This document shows, piece after piece, positions 52,945-62,915 of a stretch of DNA of 64,000 nt. A program made the position numbers and the translations under genes. Location: positions 19,906,501-19,970,500 of the forward strand of contig CATNEN010000001.1 in NCBI GenBank assembly GCA_950097015.1, written 5' to 3'. How positions within the stretch are numbered: the first letter of the stretch is position 1; every line of letters starts with the position of its first letter. The notes below the pieces were generated by a model. That model made no database searches, was not told the DNA's origin, and worked only from the letters and a program-made list of their open reading frames with translations. Source of the DNA: Macrostomum hystrix. Taxonomy: Eukaryota; Platyhelminthes; Macrostomidae.

Positions 52945-53500
52945 GAAATCCCTACGTTGCCCTAGAAATCACATGATCCAGACAAGTAGACGATGACTCA
53001 GAATTACATCACGGATTGTCTGATTGTCAGTTGCGCTACTTCACTCATGTAAACAAGTATGAGATCTGAAATGTCCAGCTAGCGGTGTACTGCAGTATTA
53101 AATATGAATTGGGTTTCGTTTTTCTTGCTTTTTTATTTTAAGTGTAACACTGCCTGTGCTAGAATAAATACACCTGTGTTGACAGTCATTTTTTAATTCA
53201 CACGCTCGTTGCGAGGAGTTTTTTTGAGAACTAGCTAATTGTTGAGAGGTCCTCGAAGAAAATAATCTACCTTGTTTGCTTATGAGGTTTGTTTTTAGAT
53301 AAGGCACATTTGGGGGAATCTAGGCTGAACATGACATCTAAAACCACAGATAGGAATTCTAGAACAGAATTCATTTCACGAGTGAAGCGGGGATGCACAT
53401 TACCCAACAATACCCTAGAAATCACATGATCCAGACAATGACTCAGAATTAAAGTACGGATTGTCCGATTCTCAGTTGCGTTACTTCACTCATGAAAACT
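52945..53500 (+). repeat. Local duplications downstream of the ETS exon
   Basis: 52960-53050 and 53402-53495 are direct copies (cctagaaatcacatgatcca, gatgactcagaatta-like and gttgcgctacttcactcatg). Between them, 53085-53398 resembles the 5' flank of the HES gene at 58495-58920, including cacctgtgttgacagtcatt and tttacgagtgaagcgggg-like sequence. Confidence 0.8.
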
Positions 53501-54060
53501 ATTTTTTCTTACGGATATGTTTTGTTCTGTTTTCTCGTGTTTTCTCATATTCCCCATGCATGACTTATCATCTGTAATTAAACCTTGATTTTGAAGACAT
53601 GTAATTAAGACAGACTGTTTCCTATAAAAGTATGAGATAACTACAAGTACTTGTAAATGCTATATAAATGCTACTTATAAATACTATAAATAAACTAATT
53701 GTTGCTGCACATTATTTCATAAACTACAACAAACAAAACAAAAAGATATCCAACCTTGTTGCGAGCGCAGCCGTGGAACTCCATTGACATGACATGAGTC
53801 CGTGAAGGTCGCTGATCGTTATCTAACCTGCTAAACTCGGCCAGATACAGCTCGCCGGGATGCTGGGCCAACTGCTACTCAACGCTAAGTAGCTGATTGA
53901 ATTAGAATAGACACTAATATCAATGTCATCCGCAGCTTCCGTTTCTTGACACGCCTGACCGTGTACCAGGCGTCAGGTGTTCATGGAGAACGTCTGGAAA
54001 AAATATGGAATGTTTCAAAACCAATTTACATATTTATCTTTGTCTATAACGATTGCCTGT
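53501..54060. other. Non-coding, nothing recognised
   Basis: Intergenic DNA after the ETS locus. No repeat or gene is supported. Confidence 0.4.
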
Positions 54061-54063
54061 AAT

Positions 54064-54345
54064 CAGATGGGAAGCATGCGAATCTTTTAAGTGAGCTAGC
54101 TTAAGGGTCGGAGAGTATATGTTGGAAGCAGCTTAGTATAAATGTTGGTTGAAATGAAAAAATGAACTTTTGCTACGAATTGTAGCAAACTCTTAGCTAC
54201 AAGGACACAGAGGTCAGATGGTAAGCATGCGAATCTTTTAAGTGTTAGCCAGCTTAAGGGTCGGAGTGTAAATGTTAGTAGCAGCTTAGTATAAATGTTA
54301 GTAGAAATGAAAAAATGTACTTTTGCTACGAATTGTAGCAAAGCA
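54064..54345 (+). repeat. Tandem duplication of about 128 bp
   Basis: 54064-54190 and 54213-54340 are near-identical (aagcatgcgaatcttttaag, gcagcttagtataaatgtt, ttttgctacgaattgtagca). The antisense ORF across both is a result of the duplication. Confidence 0.85.
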
Positions 54346-55057
54346 GGCAAGCAAAGCAAGTGAGCAAGTGCAGGAACACGAAGCAAGGAGTGCTCGATAA
54401 ATATGTTGGTTATCATGCTAAGCTAAAGCTAAGAAGCTAAACATTTAGGCTGTGCATCAAGCTAATAAATAAATATGAGTGAAATAAAGGAAGACAACAA
54501 GCAAAGATGTATTCCAAAATCTTCAAATTCAAATTCAAATTCAAAATGTCGCGAAGCGACAAATGACAAAATGCCATTCGACAAAATCAAATGCGCGATC
54601 TGATATGACGAAGTGGGAGATTTCGAGGTGTGTTAGCAGCTCGTTATTGGACAGCATGAAGGTGGAGTGAGGGGTTGTCTTCGTACGCAGTTGCTATCTG
54701 TTTCTTTAAATTTGCAGATAAACTTGCTATAAGGCTTGGAGGATGGCTCATGCAATTTTCTGGTTAAACACGAACACGACAAGACACGACATATGACATT
54801 ATGGCTACAATCATATTGAATGTGAGTACATTTGCTTACGTTGTAATATTGCATTAGCATTTTAGTGTGACAATCGCATTTTGATAAATGGTGCTATAAT
54901 GGCTAAAAGTAGATATTGTTTTACCAGAGTCAATGAAAACTTACACCTACAAACAGGTATAATTTTAGTACTATAGCGCTTATTTAAAGAATTAACGATT
55001 AAGGATTAAGAATTAAGGAATAAAGGTATCACATATATGTAGCTTAGACAAACCTTT
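54346..55057. other. Non-coding, nothing recognised
   Basis: AT-rich, with a short (caaatt)n stretch near 54523-54545. No gene is supported. Confidence 0.4.
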
Positions 55058-55316
55058 TTATTTCTTAGCCGGTGGGGGAGGGCACTGGGGCCTCGGCGGC
55101 GTGAAGTTAGTGGCCGCCCCAGCCCCTCCCTTCAGTTTCCACCATTGTACTTTCGATCCGCCCACCGTGGTGGGCTGCAGCGCCCAGGGGCTGCTGGGAG
55201 CTGCTGGCTGCTGCTGTTTCTGTTGTGGAAGGCTGCTGGGAGCTGCTGGCTGCTGCTGTTGCTGTTTTGAAAGGCTGCTGGGAGCTGCTGGCAACTGCTG
55301 TTGCTGTTGCGATTCA
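55058..55316 (-). CDS. Gln/Pro-rich C-terminal exon candidate
   Basis: A minus-strand frame with three copies of a 17-residue repeat (KQQQQQPAAPSSLPQ type; 51-bp DNA unit), then a non-repetitive end SKVQWWKLKGGAGAATNFTP and PPPPAKK before the stop. The less repetitive, Trp-containing end is more gene-like than the repeats. The frame is closed by a TGA a little upstream, so it would need a splice acceptor that I could not identify with confidence. Function unknown. Confidence 0.3.
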
Positions 55317-55867
55317 GATATTGCGATTCAGAGACCAAAAGAATTCTCTGAAAATTGAAAAGTAAATAAGTAAAAGTAAATGGTAAAGCAGAAGTGAATA
55401 AGAGTCAAATAAGTGTATCAAAGGGTGTTTAAAATGTTCAAATGGATTTAAGGTATTTAAAAAGATGGTAAAAGTGTATAGCTTGGTTTCACTAGCTAGA
55501 GAAACCTAGCATTTAGCTCAATACTCCTGAGCTGCAGCTCATTGCTCATGGATGATGTCAGAGCCATTTCAGCTAAAAGCTTAAAAGAAAAGTGAAATGT
55601 GGCTACAAATAATTGAAGAGCCTGAAAGGAATTATGGATTCAAGAAAGTGAAAGCTGTTAAAAGGATGGTAAAAACTTAGCAAACTGCAGTGAGGGATAG
55701 TACATCTTAACAGGTCCTTATCACACAAGCTGGAATGGTGGCTTTGCTTGCTATCTTCAGGCTGGCATCTGAGAACTGGTAAGGCTTGGCTAATCATTTC
55801 TTGTAAAGTGTTTGCTAGGTACCCAACCCAAAATTGTTGGTTAGCTCCTGCAAAGCAATAACAATTG

Positions 55868-57345
55868 ATCCCAATGTATACTAGAGTTATATAACTTTGC
55901 TATGAAATTTCCTTATAATGACTATTTATTTATCAACTTTATTTTACCAGGTCTTTATCACACTGGCTCACTAGCTGGAATTGTGGCATCTGGTTGTCTT
56001 CACTCTCATGGTATAGCTAAGGGCATATGAGAACTAATCACATAGGATCAAAGGCTATGGTAAGTGCTTGAGTACATAATCATTTTTAGTGTTAGCCCAA
56101 CCCAGCCCAAGATACCCAACACACAATTGCTGGTTGCTTGAGCTCTTAGTTTTGATAATGCATGCACAGTAGTTTGCCTTGAGCTATTGGTTTTGAGACT
56201 GCATGAGCAGTAGTTTGCCTTAAAACTGCTGTTTATGAAATTCTCTCCTCTTCTCTTCTCCTCTCCCCCTCCTCTCCCCCCTCCTCTTCTCCTCTCCTCT
56301 CCCCCCTCCTCTCCCCCTCTCCCCTCCTTTCCTCTGCTCTTCTTTCCTCTCCTCTTCTCTCCTGCCTTTATTCTCCTCTTCTTTTCTTGTTTCTATAAGC
56401 AATATAAGTGATCCTAGTGTACACTAGAGTTATTTGGTCTAGTACAGTTATATAACTTTGCTATGAATTTTTTTTATAATGACTATTTATTTATCAACTT
56501 TATTTTACCAGGTCTTTATCACACTGGCTCACTAGCTGGAATTGTGGCATCTGGCTGTCTTCACTCTCATGGCATAGCTTAGGGCATATGAGAACTAATC
56601 ACACATGATTAAAGGCTATGGTAAGTGCTTGAGTACATAATCATTTTTAGTGTTAGCCCAACCCAGCCCAAGATACCCAACACACAATTGCTGGTTGCTT
56701 GAGCTCTTAGTTTTGATAATGCATGCACAGTAGTTTGCCTTGAGCTATTGGTTTTGAGACTGCATGAGCAGTAGTTTGCCTTGAAACTGCTGTTTATGAA
56801 ATTCTCTCCTCTTCTCTTCTCCTCTCCCCCCCTCCTCTTCTCCTTTCCTCTGCTCTTCTTTCCTCTCTTCTTTCCTCTCCTCTTCTCTCCTGTCCTTTTT
56901 TCTCCTCTTCTCTTCTTGTTTCTACAAGCAATATAAGTGATCCTAGTGTACACTAGAGTTATTTGGTCTGGTACAGTTATATAACTTTGCTCTGAAATTT
57001 TTTGATAATGACTATTTATTTATCAACTTTAATTTACCAGGTCTTTATCACACTGGCTCACTAGCTGGAATTGTGGCATCTGGTTGTCTTCACTCTCATG
57101 GTATACCTAAGGGCATATGAGAACTAATCACATATGATTAAAGGCTATGGTATGTGCTTGAGTACATAATCATTTCTCAGTGTTAGCCCAACCCAGTCCA
57201 AGATACCCAACAGACAAATTTTTTGCTGGTTGCTTGAGCTCTTAGTTTTGATAATGCACGCACAGCAGTTTGCCTTGAGCTATTGGTTTTGATACTGCAT
57301 GAGCAGTTGTTTGCCTTGAAACTACTGTTTATGAAATTCCTCTAG
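55868..57345 (+). repeat. Tandem repeat of about 530-540 bp, three units
   Basis: Units start near 55868, 56410 and 56938 (gtacactagagttat). Each contains ttattttaccaggtctttat, ctcactagctggaattgtgg and gagctcttagttttgataat, and the first two end in a long ctcttctcctctcccc tract. The third lacks the pyrimidine tract. The polypurine ORFs on the minus strand are artefacts. Confidence 0.9.
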
Positions 57346-58494
57346 CTAATGACTATTTATTAATGAACACTATTTTCCCCAGGTCTTTATAACACCAGCT
57401 AGAATTGTGGCATTGCTAGCTATCTTTACTGAGTTATCTGATGTACTAGAGTGTACACTTGAGCTATCAGATCTTGTACATTTATGCTCAAGCCCCATAC
57501 ACAGTTCATACCAGCCCTGTATAATTACCTCAATTGTGGTCCTATTTAACCTAATATAGCTAACAATCCTTTATAAGCTCTTATCAGCCTTCTGCCCCTT
57601 CTTGCCTAGCTATAGATCTAAATACAAACAGCAAACCAACTGTCTCACCTCTCACACCTAACAGGACAAGGAGAGCCTATCTAACAGGACAAGGAGTCCC
57701 AAGAATCCTAATCTAGTGTTGAAGCTGAATGGCCAACAATCAACAACAGCCTGTTGAGTGCCAACCAAAAAGACATGGTTGACTAACTGTGAATAAACTA
57801 ATCTTGTTCTGAATGCCTTTATGAATATTGATTAAACTGAGGCCCTCTTTTTATCCCTAGTTGACATTTCAAAATTTGCTAATATAGATAAACACAGAAC
57901 TTGAGCTGCTATAAGAGACTTAAAGGTAAAATGGTAAAAATGTGCCTTCTGTAAAAACTGTAGCTACAGTGCATAAATATTTCAGAACCTATACACAAAC
58001 TTCATAAGAACACACTTTGCTTCTGTATTCATATAACATACTCTAAATACAAATGCCAACTCAAATAATTATGACATGGCTGAAATTCCTAGCAATTAAA
58101 TGCTTGAAATAATAATTAGCTTTGCAAAATAAACTTTCCCTATGTTTCGTGAAGAAATGGCAGGAAAAAATCTCATGAGTCTTTGTATTTATTTCGTCTT
58201 GTCTAATTAATTTCAGTGTCAACGGAGAAGTGAAAGTGAAAACAAAGGTTTGCAGTGCATTGCAGCTTAAAAAGTGATTTGCTCAAGCCAAAATAAATGT
58301 GAATTCTCAAGTTCTACGTTTGAGAAATATGTGATATATGAAATATGTTTATGATTTTCTAACTATTGCTGTGTGACTGGCTTTTTGAAGGATAAAAACA
58401 CTTTTTCACTGGCTGTTGTTAAGCCAAAGTGGCGTCAAGACTGACAATGCCGTAGGAAATTAGCGCTGTACATTATGAAAATTCTAACTACAAC
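57346..58494. other. Non-coding upstream region of the HES locus
   Basis: About 1.1 kb with no ORF or repeat of note. 57370-57440 is a decayed remnant of the preceding tandem unit (caggtctttataacacc). Confidence 0.45.
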
Positions 58495-58959
58495 TGTGTA
58501 ATGCTGCTGCAGTTCTAAATATCAATTCGGTTTTGGTTTTTTCGCTTTTTAATTTTATAAAACAAAATATTTTTACGAAGATCAAGCTGCTGGCTGCAGA
58601 AGTGTTCAGTCCATGGACTGGGTTACGCCATGCTGACCCTTATCTAAAAATTCTGAAGTTTGCTTTCTCAAAGGGAGCAACGGTTCAGAGAACTTAAAGC
58701 CCGTCAGAACTTCAGAATAAGCCGCCTGTCCACCTGTGTTGACAGTCATTTTTTAATTCACACGCTCGTTGCAACGAAGATGATCTATCTTGTTTGCTTA
58801 TGAGGTTTGTTTTTAGATAAGGCACATTTGGGAGAATCTAGGCTGAACATGACAGCTAAAACTGCAGAACATTCTAGAACATTCTGGAACAGAATTCATT
58901 TCACGAGTGAAGCGGGGATAGAGGAAAGGAAACAGGGGGTTGGCGGTGCAGGGGGTACT

Positions 58960-58966
58960 TATAAAA
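58960..58966 (+). promoter_or_regulatory. TATA box of the HES gene
   Basis: tataaaa, 34 bp before the ATG at 59000. This implies a very short 5' leader. Confidence 0.55.
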
Positions 58967-58999
58967 TTATAAACTCGGCCGGTCGATTTCGAAATTTCG

Positions 59000-59368
59000 A
59001 TGGAGCTCCGAATTAAAAAAACACGAACCACGCGCCCAGTAGAGTTGATGGAGCATAGGAGAATCAGCAAGCAGGTGATGGAGCAGCAGCGCAGAGCCAG
59101 AATTAATGCCAGCTTGGACAGACTCAAAGAGCTGCTGCAGGCCAACAAGGTGATAAAACCGTACCGGATTAAGCGCCTAGAGAAAGCCGACATCCTGGAG
59201 CTGACAGTGGAGCTGCTGCTGAATGGCTCAGCCAAGACTCAATCTACGGCCATGAGCTTCTGCTGCAAGTCTTCGGCCTCATCAACGGTGTCGGCTTTGT
59301 CTACTGACGAAGAATCTAGCCAGTCGATGGACCAGGAGGGAGCCCAGCCTGTGTGGCGTCCTTGGTAA
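59000..59368 (+). CDS. HES/Hairy-E(spl)-like bHLH repressor
   Basis: 122 aa, no intron. Basic region and helix 1 are HRRISKQVMEQQRRARINAS, then LDRLKELLQ, a loop, and helix 2 RLEKADILELTVELLL (bHLH about 18-75). The protein ends exactly in WRPW (119-122), the Groucho-recruiting tetrapeptide of HES proteins. The family represses transcription downstream of Notch. Unusual points: the Pro normally found in the HES basic region is Gln (SKQ); there is no room for a full Orange domain; and there are no introns. A TATA box lies 34 bp upstream. Part of its 5' flank is duplicated next to the ETS exon at 53085-53398. Well supported as HES-type; the exact orthologue cannot be told. Confidence 0.88.
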   Translation: MELRIKKTRTTRPVELMEHRRISKQVMEQQRRARINASLDRLKELLQANKVIKPYRIKRLEKADILELTVELLLNGSAKTQSTAMSFCCKSSASSTVSALSTDEESSQSMDQEGAQPVWRPW

Positions 59369-59454
59369 CCGGCCCCTGGCAACAGCATCCGGCATTCCAG
59401 CATAAGTCAACTTAGTGAATTAGTTTCGTCGTTTTTTATTTAGTTGTCATGGAC

Positions 59455-60115
59455 TGATTGTCCCCAAACTGAGGATCTGGGATTGTGACGAAACTGAGGA
59501 TCTGGGATTGTCACGAAACTGAGAATCTGGGATTGTCACCAAACTGAGGATCTGGGATAATTGTCATTTAACTGAGGATCTAGGATTGTCACGAAACTGA
59601 GGATCTGGGGTTGTCACGAAACTGAGAATCTGGGGTTGTCACCAAACTGAGGATCTGGGATTGTCACCAAACTGAGGATCTGGGATTGTCACCAAACTGA
59701 GGATCTGGGATAATTGTCACGAAACTGAGGATCTGGGGTTGTCACGAAACTGAGAATCTGGGGTTGTCACCAAACTGAGGATCTGGGATTGTCACCAAAC
59801 TGAGGATCTGGGATAATTGTCATTAAACTGAGGATCTGGGATTGTCACCAAACTGAGGATCTGGGATTGTCACGAAACTGAGAATCTGGGATTGTCACCA
59901 AACTGAGGATCTGGGATTGTCACCAAACTGAGGATCTGGGATAATTGTCATTAAACTGAGGATCTGGGATTGTCCCAAACTGAGGATCTGGGATTGTCAC
60001 CAAACTGAGGATCTGGGATTGTCACAAACAGAGGATCTGGGATTGTCACCAAACAGAGGTTCTGGGATTGTCACCAAACTGAGGATCTGGGATAATTGTC
60101 ATTAAACTGAGCTTT
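59455..60115 (+). repeat. 25-bp minisatellite downstream of HES
   Basis: About 26 units around aaactgaggatctgggattg with a tcacc spacer; variants carry ataattgtcatt. It continues as a few units at 60238-60330 after a spacer. Confidence 0.95.
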
Positions 60116-60445
60116 AAATGTTTATATATTGTTGTATCATTGTATCGTTGTATCGTATCAATGTTGTATCATTGTTGTTGTGTTGTATCAGTGTTGTATC
60201 AAGGCTTAGTTCATTTCATTGTTTAAAACTTTTTATCTGGGGGATTATCACCAATCTGGGATTGTCCCAAACTGAGGATCTGCGATTGTCACCAAACTGA
60301 GGATCTGGGATAATTGTCATTAAACTGAGCTTTAAATTTTTATATATCGTTGTATCATTGTATCGTTGTATCGTATCAATGTTGTATCATTGTTGTTGTG
60401 TTGTATCAGTGTTGTATCAAGACTTAGTTCATTTCATTGCTTAAA
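60104..60445 (+). repeat. Duplicated spacer between minisatellite blocks
   Basis: 60104-60225 and 60318-60437 are direct copies (gagctttaaatgtttatata, cgttgtatcgtatcaatgtt, gtgttgtatcaaggcttagt), so the array end and its flank were duplicated together. Confidence 0.85.
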
Positions 60446-60793
60446 TTTTTTAATTTACTAATACAAATCATTAAAGAAATAAATAATTAAATCAATGTAT
60501 GCTCTTGACTTACTTGACTTAGCGGCAGGGAGCCTCCATGACGGACGCAGCGAGGAGGCGGCCGGTGCCGCCCATATCGGAAGCTTAGACTTAGAAGCTT
60601 ACTGGAATATATGCTCAGTTAAAGAGTGACTATAAGCATGCCAAACTTTATCGGGTCGGATCCAATTGAAAATCTATCTAGAAATGATTTCCTACACGAC
60701 TGAGTTGGTTTCATGATTTCAAATGATTTCCACTCGAACTTATTAACCTGGAAAGTCACCTAGAAAATATTATCTTGAAGTAGTAGGGCGAAT
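60446..60793. other. Non-coding, nothing firm
   Basis: Contains a short GC-rich patch (ggcggccggtgccgcc near 60555). No gene is supported. Confidence 0.4.
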
Positions 60794-61100
60794 TATGACA
60801 CTGCCGCATTAGCACTGGGGAGATAGGAAAGCAATGTAAAAGGATAGGAGCGGGGCTTACACAGTGGAGATATGCAGGCCAATCAGGTGGGTTTGTGCAG
60901 GAGCCCATTACTGTGCTTATGACACTGCCGCATTAGCACTGGGGAGATAGGAAAGCAATGTAAAAGGATAGGAGCGGGGCCTACACAGTGGAGATATGCA
61001 GGCCAATCAGGTGGGTTTGTGCAGGAGCCCATTACTGTGCTTATGACACTGCCGCATTAGCACTGGGGAGATAGGAAAGCAATGTAAAATGATAGGAAGG
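60794..61100 (+). repeat. 124-bp tandem repeat (two and a half units)
   Basis: Units start at 60794, 60918 and 61042 (tatgacactgccgcattagc) and contain actggggagataggaaagca. The first two are almost identical, so the duplication is recent. Confidence 0.95.
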
Positions 61101-61700
61101 AAACGAATGCACTGCAGAGATAAGAGAAATGGCTGGCCTATCTCTGTGCATTAGGGATGGATTAACACTGCAGGGATAGGAAGAGAGGCCGGCCTATCTC
61201 TTTGCGCTGGGTGATTAACACAGCAGAGATAGGAGTAGAGGGGGTGTGGGGGTGTGGGGGCGAAGCCCCCACATTTTAATTAGCCTTTAATTTTCTTGGT
61301 CACTCTGCCTCTGACAAACGGAACTCGCTGGCGCTGGCCCATTTAACCTCCAAGCAGCTGCACTGAGAGAACGTTAAATGCTACCTTGATGTCTGTGATG
61401 CAGGTCATTGCAAGGTCCTGCCTTGCTGGTCTATCTCTCTCTTTGCATTGGGGGTGGGTTAACACTGCAGGGATAGGAAGAGAGGGTCCGCCTATCATTT
61501 GGCACTGCAAATAGTCCTCGGAAATTCCGTGGGGTCCTAGTGTGTGAACAAACGCCTATGTGTTTGCATAGTGGACTCTGTCGCAGGTAAATCTGTCTGA
61601 GAGGGAGAAAACAGTGAAACCACCATCTGTTTGCAGTGGGTATGGGCAACACTGTAGAGATAGGACAGTGGATGCGTAGCATAGATACATAAATTCAGCC
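61101..61700. repeat. Dispersed aacactgcagggataggaag repeats
   Basis: Six or more imperfect copies of ttaacactgcagggatagga and ggcctatctctttgc at irregular spacing. 61254-61272 is a perfect 8-bp-stem hairpin with a GAA loop (GTGGGGGC/GCCCCCAC). This could be the terminal repeat region of the element that carries the PC4-like and integrase genes. Confidence 0.6.
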
Positions 61701-61789
61701 TAATGTTATTATAAGTTTTCTTAGTATTACAAGTGTATGCGCCCACAGTCTCACCCACCCCATTACGTTAACCCACCCCACTCCGCTGG

Positions 61790-61797
61790 TATATAAG
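61790..61797 (+). promoter_or_regulatory. TATA box of the PC4-like gene
   Basis: tatataag, about 85 bp before the ATG at 61881. Confidence 0.5.
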
Positions 61798-61880
61798 GGT
61801 GGGGATTTTTTATTATCGTTAAGAGAGGATTTCTGTTAAACTAATAGCCATTTCGTCACGGAAGTTTGATCCATGCTACC

Positions 61881-62474
61881 ATGGATCTTAGCGACGGCTT
61901 CAAAGTTCAAGTACAGGAGTATGAAGGCAATAGATTCATCGCTATCCGACGCTTCTACTCTTCTGACGGGGAGCTGAAGCCTGGAATCCCTGGATTCAAC
62001 TTGAACGTACTCCAATGGGAGAAGCTGAAGCAGCTAAGGCGCCAACTCGTGCAGGCTGCAGTCAACCGACGAAACGTCACTGCCAAGCTGGGCTCCGACA
62101 AGCTCGTAGAAGTCAAGCGAGGAGTCATCTGGCTCAAGCGACTGCCGGAGGACTGCACGGAGGATTTCCTGAGACGGAATTCGATCGAGATGACTCCCCG
62201 TCTGTGGCGAGCGCTGTGGTGCCATGTCGACCGGATCAGTAGTGAGCTGAGAGGAAAGTCACCGGAGTGCGAGTACGAGCTGGACCCTCAGGACATCAAG
62301 ACCGAGCCGGACATCGAGAATCGGGCGGGCCAACACTCTAGTGAGGATGCGGACGACGAGAAGACGCTGCTGATTTCCGAGTCAGACAACCTCCGAACCG
62401 CTTCCAGCTGCAGCCCAACTGTCGACGCCCAAAGCATTCGGCTGCATCCCACAGCAGGACAGCGACCTGTCTAA
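61881..62474 (+). CDS. PC4-like ssDNA-binding protein, probably frameshifted near its end
   Basis: 197 aa; the start is chosen at ACCATGG (61881). Residues about 6-55 (FKVQVQEYEG, IAIRRFYSSDGELKPG, GFNLNVLQWEKLKQL) follow the PC4/Sub1 fold pattern, a ssDNA-binding transcription or replication cofactor. A second stretch (VKRGVIWLKRLPEDC, IEMTPRLWRALW) looks like a diverged repeat of the same motif. From 62374 to 62634 another frame is open and more protein-like at the end (YWYQARAAAGLSVNCLIG, basic, then acidic DDSDENKDNE), so a frameshift around 62374-62470 has probably cut off the natural C terminus. It lies 440 bp before the integrase on the same strand. Confidence 0.6.
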   Translation: MDLSDGFKVQVQEYEGNRFIAIRRFYSSDGELKPGIPGFNLNVLQWEKLKQLRRQLVQAAVNRRNVTAKLGSDKLVEVKRGVIWLKRLPEDCTEDFLRRNSIEMTPRLWRALWCHVDRISSELRGKSPECEYELDPQDIKTEPDIENRAGQHSSEDADDEKTLLISESDNLRTASSCSPTVDAQSIRLHPTAGQRPV

Positions 62475-62637
62475 GGATCCTTACTGGTATCAGGCCCGTG
62501 CGGCTGCGGGTCTCAGTGTCAACTGCTTGATTGGAAGCCGCAAGCGCAAACAGCCATGGCCTCTGCGTAGGAGTGATGCGATCAAGTTTCCGAAGCTGAC
62601 GGATGACTCAGATGAAAACAAGGACAACGAGTGAATT
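62374..62637 (+). pseudogene. Displaced C-terminal frame of the PC4-like gene
   Basis: An open frame following a TGA at 62371-62373, overlapping the end of the PC4-like ORF in a different frame. It includes DLSKDPYWYQARAAAG, a basic GSRKRKQPWPLRRSD and an acidic tail. There is no ATG suited to start it, which favours a frameshift over a separate gene. A short intron is an alternative. Confidence 0.45.
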
Positions 62638-62915
62638 TCCAAGTGACAGTACATGCATCAAATAATTTCTAACTTCATTCATTTGGTCAAATGCGCACTC
62701 AGCTTATTATCTATCCAGCCATATTTCAGCAATATAGGCTACAGAGTAATTTTGCTCTGTGCTTCTCGCAATAGCTAATTTAACTGTCTTTTTTGGCTTT
62801 ATTTCTCGGTATATGTATCAAGACATTTTATAAACTACATTGTGTCAATACAACTTAAGAAAGTTGCTAAAGACAAAAAATAATATTGATTCTGACATCC
62901 TCTTCATGTTGGAAA
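62638..62915. other. Spacer before the integrase
   Basis: AT-rich, probably the integrase promoter and 5' UTR. No other feature is seen. Confidence 0.4.

Noticed and set aside
56220-56953. Minus-strand Arg/Glu/Lys-rich ORFs
   Set aside because: Translation of pyrimidine tracts inside the tandem units.
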